From positions 1 through 64,000 of the forward strand of contig CAZQNY010000001.1 of NCBI GenBank assembly GCA_964594665.1: a stretch of 64,000 nucleotides of DNA, given 5' to 3'. Both the position numbers and the translations under genes were made by a program. The DNA comes from BM520 sp964594665. Its GTDB lineage: Bacteria > Bacteroidota > Bacteroidia > Bacteroidales > BM520. This document shows, piece after piece, positions 59,593-64,000 of this stretch (positions are counted from its first letter, which is position 1; the number at the start of each line of letters is the position of its first letter). The notes under the pieces are model-generated. The model did no database searches and was not told the DNA's origin. It saw only the letters and a program-made list of their open reading frames with translations.

Positions 59593-61008
59593 TCACACCT
59601 TATTTCCATATCCAAACAATCCTTTTTCCTTAATGGAATTAGCCACATACTTTGGAACATGCTTTTCCCACTGTTGATCTCCTTCCGCAATCATAGCAGC
59701 AACCTCACGACTATATACATCCATGTGGTTTTTATTTGCATTTTTAATATCCATAATTTTCTCTTTATGAATAAGATACTGATAAAGATGCCATAAACTG
59801 TTGTCTTGCTTCATTACCATGCATGCAGTAACAAACCGGTCATCTTTTTTTTCATAGCGAGGATAGATATATAATTTGGTGTTTTTTGTGAAAAGTGCTC
59901 CGAATGCCTCAAGGATTCCACCATTTAAATTTTCGTAGTAATGAGGCTCGAGAACTTTTTTCAATGTTTCAGCACCAAGAACCATGCGAATGTTATTAAT
60001 TTTAAAATGGCTAAAATATTCCGATAGTTTATAAAAATATCGGATATTCGAAACCATAACATTCTGGCCATTTTCATTCAGAAGATCAACACGTTGCAAA
60101 AAGTCCCGCTCATCAAGTTCTCCCTTTTGTAAAAGATTATGTAATGTTATTTCACAAATGGATAATGTATTCTTTTTATCAAAAGGCATCTCTTCCTTAA
60201 AGGTATGGAAACTGGATTTCAACACATCAAAACCGGCATAAGTTATTGGCCGGAAGTTGCCACGCATGACAATGACATTTTTTCTGTAGAGCATATCTGC
60301 AGGAGTCTGGATGCTGCCATTCCTGTCGAAAATTGTGGCTGTACACATATCATTTTTTACCAGCTGAACGCCAAGTAACCGATTATCAATATAATCCAGC
60401 TGAGGGCCATGCATCCTTAACATATTAACCGAAACGCGGTCATTGGCAAGGTTATCCATTAACGATTGGATGAAAATATTCGGGCGCTCATAGTGGTTGT
60501 AACAGGCATACATTAGGTTTACCCCAAGAACACCCAAAGTGGCCTGCTGCAACAGACCATCATTTTCCAGTAAATCAACATGCATAATAACGGTATTGGG
60601 TTTATGCTGTTTTTCCAACTGAAACATCATGCCGATCCAGCCATGGCCGTGATTGGTTTTAGCGTAATTGAGTGTTGTAACGGTGTTTGCAAAAGCAAAA
60701 AATCGGGTGTTGTCGCCTCTTTTTTCACCTAAAACATTACAAACTTCTTCATATTCATTTGTAAGCATTTTTAATAATCTTTCCTCGCTTACATATCGTC
60801 CGCTCTGGCTTTTTGCATACAAATGGTCAGAATAGGACTTATCATATGCCGATATTGTCTTGGCTATTGTTCCTGACGCTCCTCCGGATGTAAAGAAGAA
60901 ACGTGCGGTTTCCTGTCCGGCGCCAATTTCAGCAAAACTGCCATAGATGTCCTCCTGAAGATTTATTGATAGTGCTTTTCGCTTTGTGGTCAGTATTTCC
61001 CTATCCAT
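59593..61008 (-). CDS. Conserved 471-residue protein of unknown function
   Basis: A soluble protein I recognise as a widely conserved family starting MDREILTTKRKALSINL, with GSFAEIGAGQETARFFF, GGASGTIAKTISAYD, HGHGWIGMMFQ and RMHGPQLDYIDNRL as conserved blocks. Database names for it (for example nicotinate-nucleotide adenylyltransferase or TonB-dependent receptor) look wrong: there is no HxGH motif, no signal peptide and no beta-barrel. No catalytic function can be assigned. It is a single gene; its stop is 7 bp before the -7 box of the GH20 operon. Confidence 0.8.
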   Translation of the reverse strand: MDREILTTKRKALSINLQEDIYGSFAEIGAGQETARFFFTSGGASGTIAKTISAYDKSYSDHLYAKSQSGRYVSEERLLKMLTNEYEEVCNVLGEKRGDNTRFFAFANTVTTLNYAKTNHGHGWIGMMFQLEKQHKPNTVIMHVDLLENDGLLQQATLGVLGVNLMYACYNHYERPNIFIQSLMDNLANDRVSVNMLRMHGPQLDYIDNRLLGVQLVKNDMCTATIFDRNGSIQTPADMLYRKNVIVMRGNFRPITYAGFDVLKSSFHTFKEEMPFDKKNTLSICEITLHNLLQKGELDERDFLQRVDLLNENGQNVMVSNIRYFYKLSEYFSHFKINNIRMVLGAETLKKVLEPHYYENLNGGILEAFGALFTKNTKLYIYPRYEKKDDRFVTACMVMKQDNSLWHLYQYLIHKEKIMDIKNANKNHMDVYSREVAAMIAEGDQQWEKHVPKYVANSIKEKGLFGYGNKV

Positions 61009-61071
61009 AATGGTTTGTGTTATGGTTGAATAACAATGGAGTTCAGGAATGGTTTCTAATTCTTAAAATAT

Positions 61072-61161
61072 TATTTCACAAAGAAGCACTAAGTAGACAC
61101 TAAGTGTCACAAAGATATTCTTTGTGACACTTACTGTTTTCTTTGAGAACCTTTGTGAAAT
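61072..61161. repeat. Nested inverted repeats between the 471-residue gene and DUF1015
   Basis: A perfect 15-base stem (taagtgtcacaaaga, 61101-61115, against tctttgtgacactta, 61119-61133) with a three-base loop sits inside an outer 11-base inverted repeat (atttcacaaag, 61073-61083, against ctttgtgaaat, 61151-61161). The motif cacaaag recurs in both. There is no T-run, so it is not a normal terminator. It resembles the palindromic intergenic repeats often seen in Bacteroidota genomes. Confidence 0.75.
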
Positions 61162-61171
61162 GATTTCTGAC

Positions 61172-61203
61172 AAAAAAGCCCGATTAAATAAATAACCGGG
61201 CTT
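61172..61203 (-). terminator. Rho-independent terminator of the serC-serA-DUF1015 operon
   Basis: On the minus strand, arms aagcccg and cgggctt with a 14-base loop are followed by six T, 22 bases after the DUF1015 stop. Confidence 0.88.
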
Positions 61204-61224
61204 ACATATCATAATAATCAATGA

Positions 61225-62475
61225 TTAGTCTAATTCATGGATTACAAGACCGCTTCGAAGTTTTGGCTCGAACCAGGTGGTTTTCGGAGGCATAATGTTG
61301 CCGGTGTCGGCAATATCAATCAGTTGCTGCATGGAAACAGGGTAGAGAGCAAAAGCAGCTTTCATTTCACCGCTGTCAACACGTTTGCTCAGTTCACCAA
61401 GGCCACGGATGCCACCAACAAAATCAATACGTTTGCTGGTACGCAGGTCTTTGATGTCAAGAAGTTTATCCAGGACAAGGTTTGAAAGTATGGTAACATC
61501 AAGAACGCCAATAGGATCATTATCGTCGTATGTTCCCTCCTTAGCAGTCATTTTGTACCATTTACCTTCAAGGTACATACTGAAAACGTGCAGGTCTTCA
61601 GGCTTGTAGATTTCAGCACCCATCTCTTCCACGATAAATGAATCGTTAAGCTTTTCTTTGAGCTCTTCCGGAGACAAACCGTTGAGATCTTTTACAACCC
61701 TGTTATAGTCGATAATCTGTAACTGATCATCAGGGAAATGCACTGCAAGGAAATAATTGTATTCTTCCTCACCGGTATGATTCGGATTGTTTTCTTTTTT
61801 CTCAATACCAACACGGGCAGCTGCTGCAGTACGGTGGTGACCGTCAGCAACATACGTTGCAGGGATCTCTTCTTTGAAGATCCGTGTAATTTCAGCGATA
61901 GTTGCGTCGTCTTCAATTACCCAGAAATGGTGACCAAAACCTTCGTCAGCGGTAAAATCATAAACCGGTTCAGTATCCCTGATAATATCATTTACAATAT
62001 CATCAATTTTATCATTTGCGGGATACGTAAAGAAAACAGGCTCGATATTAGCATTATTACGACGCACATTAATCATTCTGTCTTCTTCTTTTTCCGGGCG
62101 TGTCAATTCATGTTTTTTAATAACACCATTAAGATAATCTTCGGTGCTGGCAGCAGCCACGAGGCCATACTGAGTGCGTCCGTCCATGGTCTGGGCATAG
62201 ATGTAATACTTTTCTTTTTCATCCTGCACCAGCCATTTGTTCTCTTTGAACATTTTATAATTGTCTACCGATTTCTGATATACGGGCTCAGTATGCTCAT
62301 CAATACCTTCTTCCAGGTCAATCTCAGCCTTTGTTACATGAAGCAGCGTATAAGGATTACCTTCTGCTTCAACGCGGGCTTCAGCTGAATTTAAAACGTC
62401 GTAAGGCCTTGAAGCTACCTTTTCTGCCAGGTCCATCGGAGGTCTTACTCCTTTAAATGGTTTAATAATTGCCAT
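61225..62475 (-). CDS. DUF1015 protein with SerK/ParB-like DGHHR motif
   Basis: A 416-residue cytoplasmic protein of the DUF1015 family. Conserved blocks are KGVRPP and SRPYDVLN near the N-terminus, IKKHELTRPEKEEDR (119-133), NIEPVFF, and YVADGHHRTAAA with D211-G-H-H-R215. The DG-x-H-R pattern recalls the nucleotide-binding motif of ParB/SerK-type serine kinases; this is pattern similarity only. It is the third gene after serC and serA in one direction, followed by a terminator, so a role in phosphoserine or serine handling is plausible. No classical phosphoserine phosphatase is in the window. Confidence 0.85.
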   Translation of the reverse strand: MAIIKPFKGVRPPMDLAEKVASRPYDVLNSAEARVEAEGNPYTLLHVTKAEIDLEEGIDEHTEPVYQKSVDNYKMFKENKWLVQDEKEKYYIYAQTMDGRTQYGLVAAASTEDYLNGVIKKHELTRPEKEEDRMINVRRNNANIEPVFFTYPANDKIDDIVNDIIRDTEPVYDFTADEGFGHHFWVIEDDATIAEITRIFKEEIPATYVADGHHRTAAAARVGIEKKENNPNHTGEEEYNYFLAVHFPDDQLQIIDYNRVVKDLNGLSPEELKEKLNDSFIVEEMGAEIYKPEDLHVFSMYLEGKWYKMTAKEGTYDDNDPIGVLDVTILSNLVLDKLLDIKDLRTSKRIDFVGGIRGLGELSKRVDSGEMKAAFALYPVSMQQLIDIADTGNIMPPKTTWFEPKLRSGLVIHELD

Positions 62476-62544
62476 AATTATAATTTATTGTGGGGTTATT
62501 TAATTTGCTGTTGGGGCGAAGTGAAATGTACGCCCTGTCCTGTA

Positions 62545-63468
62545 TTAGTTTACTTTAAATGTCGTGTCTCCTTTTTCGAGGAAATTGATAATCTGCTCAG
62601 CTCCTGCAACACCGGCATTAATATTTGCTTCTGCTGTCTGGGCGCCCATTTTCTTTGGTGTGAAGAAAAAGCGACCTTCATACTTTTCAGCAAATACATC
62701 TTTGCAATCCGGAGCAATATCACTCAGATATTTGAAATCAGGGCGCTCTTCCATCAGTTCAAGAATACTATCTTCGTCAATAACCTCTTTACGGGCAGTG
62801 TTTACCAAAACAGCATTTTCGGGCATTGTGGACAGAATGGCCTTGCCAATAGATTTTTTGGTTTTATCGTTTGCAGGAATATGCAATGAAATATACTGAC
62901 ATGTTTTATAGAGTTCTTCAGCAGAATCAACAGCAATAACGCCATCGGCTTCAATAGCTGCTTTCTCAACAAAAGGATCAAAAGCAAGAACTTCCATACC
63001 AAAACCTTTTGCGATGCGGGCGAGGTTCTTGCCAACATTTCCATAGGCATGGATACCAACTTTTTTGCCTTTTAATTCTGTTCCGGGCTTCCCGTTGTAG
63101 CATCCGCGGGCCATAAATACCATCATACCAAGGGCAAGCTCTGCAACAGCATTGGAGTTCTGACCGGGAGTATTCATTGCCACAACATTATTATCAGTAC
63201 AGGCCTGAAGATCAATGTTGTCGTAACCGGCACCGGCACGGACAATAACTTTGAGGTTTTTGGCAGCTTCAATAACTTCCCTTGTAGCTTTATCGGAGCG
63301 GATGATCATTGCATCAGCATCAGCAACAGCTTCCAGAAGCTGTGTCTTTTCTGTGTACTTTTCCAGTAAGGCTAATTCATAACCTTCTGCATTATCAACA
63401 ACAGCTTTGATAGCATTTACTGCAGCAGGAGCAAAAGGTTTTTCTGTGGCAACCAGTATTTTTTTCAT
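62545..63468 (-). CDS. serA: D-3-phosphoglycerate dehydrogenase SerA, short Lys-type
   Basis: Oxidises 3-phosphoglycerate to phosphohydroxypyruvate, the first step of serine synthesis. It is 307 residues with only the substrate and NAD domains; no ASB or ACT domain, so no serine feedback through ACT. Marks: RAGAGYDNID (77-86), NAD loop GIHAYGNVGKN (138-148), and the active-site Arg in NTARKEVID (R226). The position of the usual catalytic His (TPH-x-G) reads TPKKMG (K272-K273), the Lys form called type IIIK, known from Bacteroides-like and Entamoeba enzymes. It lies 104 bp after serC. Confidence 0.94.
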   Translation of the reverse strand: MKKILVATEKPFAPAAVNAIKAVVDNAEGYELALLEKYTEKTQLLEAVADADAMIIRSDKATREVIEAAKNLKVIVRAGAGYDNIDLQACTDNNVVAMNTPGQNSNAVAELALGMMVFMARGCYNGKPGTELKGKKVGIHAYGNVGKNLARIAKGFGMEVLAFDPFVEKAAIEADGVIAVDSAEELYKTCQYISLHIPANDKTKKSIGKAILSTMPENAVLVNTARKEVIDEDSILELMEERPDFKYLSDIAPDCKDVFAEKYEGRFFFTPKKMGAQTAEANINAGVAGAEQIINFLEKGDTTFKVN

Positions 63469-63572
63469 ATCTCAATTTTTTGTGGGTTAAATAATACGAA
63501 AATGAAGACCCAATGCAGCATACTATTAAGCCCAATGAGTCTTCATCATATTTATAAAAACAAGAGTCAATC

Positions 63573-64000
63573 TTATTTATTTTTAGCTTCGAACTCTTTG
63601 AGAACGGCAACAAGTGCTTCAACGCTCTCTTTTTCCAGCGCATTGTAGCAACTTGCACGGAAACCACCAACGCTTCTGTGGCCTTTAATGCCTGCAATAT
63701 TGTTTTCAGCTGCAAAGGCCAGCAGATCAGCCTGCAGATGTTCATATTTTTCTTCCATAACAAAGCAGATATTCATAAGAGAACGGTCTTCCTTTGCAAC
63801 AGTACCTCTGAACATTTCACTTTCGTCGATGTAATTGTAGAGAAGATCGGCTTTTTCAACAGCTCTGCGCTCCATTTCCTTAACACCACCCTGAGCTTTC
63901 ACCCACTTGAGCGTTTCACCGACAACGAAAATATTCATTGCAGGAGGAGTATTAAACATAGAACCTTTGCTAACGTGTGTGCTGTATTTGAGCATTGTTG
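63573..64000 (-). CDS. serC: Phosphoserine aminotransferase SerC, C-terminal part
   Basis: The PLP enzyme that turns phosphohydroxypyruvate into phosphoserine. Only the last 142 residues are in the window; the gene runs off the right edge, and the ATG at 63995 is an internal Met, not the start. Marks seen: SKGSMFNTPPAMNIFVVG (ends SKGSM and FVVGETLKWV), RSLMNICFVM, GIKGHRSVGGFRASCYNA, all typical of the SerC C-terminal domain. The PLP-binding Lys lies beyond the edge. It is first in the serC-serA-DUF1015 cluster. Confidence 0.93.
   Translation of the reverse strand, partial: TMLKYSTHVSKGSMFNTPPAMNIFVVGETLKWVKAQGGVKEMERRAVEKADLLYNYIDESEMFRGTVAKEDRSLMNICFVMEEKYEHLQADLLAFAAENNIAGIKGHRSVGGFRASCYNALEKESVEALVAVLKEFEAKNK

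Noticed and set aside
61738..62388. 216-codon open frame on the plus strand
   Set aside because: It lies fully opposite the DUF1015 gene, is rich in Phe and Ile from a reverse reading, and has no start signals.

Overview
This window is a stretch of chromosome from a member of the Bacteroidota, most likely a marine or sediment anaerobe or facultative anaerobe related to Bacteroidales/Marinilabiliales. The reasons are: three secreted proteins with type IX secretion (T9SS) C-terminal sorting domains; promoters of the Bacteroidota type (-7 box TAnnTTTG, several with a -33 TTG 19-20 bp upstream) in front of many genes; a type III glutamine synthetase; a BatA-domain protein; a serC-serA-DUF1015 cluster; and, for the anaerobic side, a full Rnf complex and the [FeFe]-hydrogenase maturase HydF. 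The assignment is inferred from gene content. No rRNA or tRNA gene, insertion sequence or CRISPR array was found. Genes are densely packed and none looks broken; only serC is cut by the window edge.

Layout: 1-345 holds three tandem 108-bp hairpin-forming repeats. 494-5032 (minus) has an OB-fold lipoprotein with its own promoter, then a tightly overlapping operon read TPR protein > phosphosulfolactate synthase-like ComA > DUF368/PopT > AroE. 5188-11293 (plus) carries GlmM, an aspartase-family lyase next to HydF, a DUF1573 protein, an SDR oxidoreductase and RseC. A large T9SS cargo protein (11361-13715) separates RseC from rnfBCDGEA (13946-18935). 18966-26037 has SfsA, a SRPBCC/GyrI-like protein, a 68-residue protein, topoisomerase subunit A (ParC) and a BatA-type membrane protein.

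26124-33924 (minus) is the most interesting region. A compact four-gene operon reads: stand-alone cobalamin-binding protein with the W-x9-E-H motif of B12 photoreceptors, an unrecognised 153-residue helical protein, a PAS histidine kinase, and a receiver-histidine kinase fusion. sbcD and sbcC follow in the same direction. All four sensory genes overlap or are 4 bp apart, which suggests a light- or cobalamin-responsive signalling pathway with no DNA-binding domain in the sensor. I see no described equivalent of this exact set, but that could not be checked here.

34134-48098 carries GlnN, a DUF2147 protein, MntP, a GNAT acyltransferase, a BNR-repeat T9SS protein, a PAQR/hemolysin III protein, a CotH-kinase/lamin-tail T9SS protein, RimO, a MORN-repeat protein, a hotdog thioesterase, a small lipoprotein and inorganic pyrophosphatase. 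48159-48338 looks like a small-RNA transcription unit with its own promoter and terminator. 48365-54767 has an ATP-grasp-like protein overlapping a tRNA-dihydrouridine synthase, then metH-metF. 54773-61008 (minus) has a nucleotidyltransferase, a GH20 hexosaminidase > CutC > TatD operon, and a conserved 471-residue protein. 61225-64000 (minus) is the serine-synthesis cluster serC > serA > DUF1015; its SerA has Lys in place of the catalytic His.

The only stretch over 300 bases without a gene is 1-493: repeats to 332, nothing recognisable from 345 to 430, then a terminator. All coordinates and motif positions were read by eye. Functions rest on recognised motifs and family knowledge, not on a database search.
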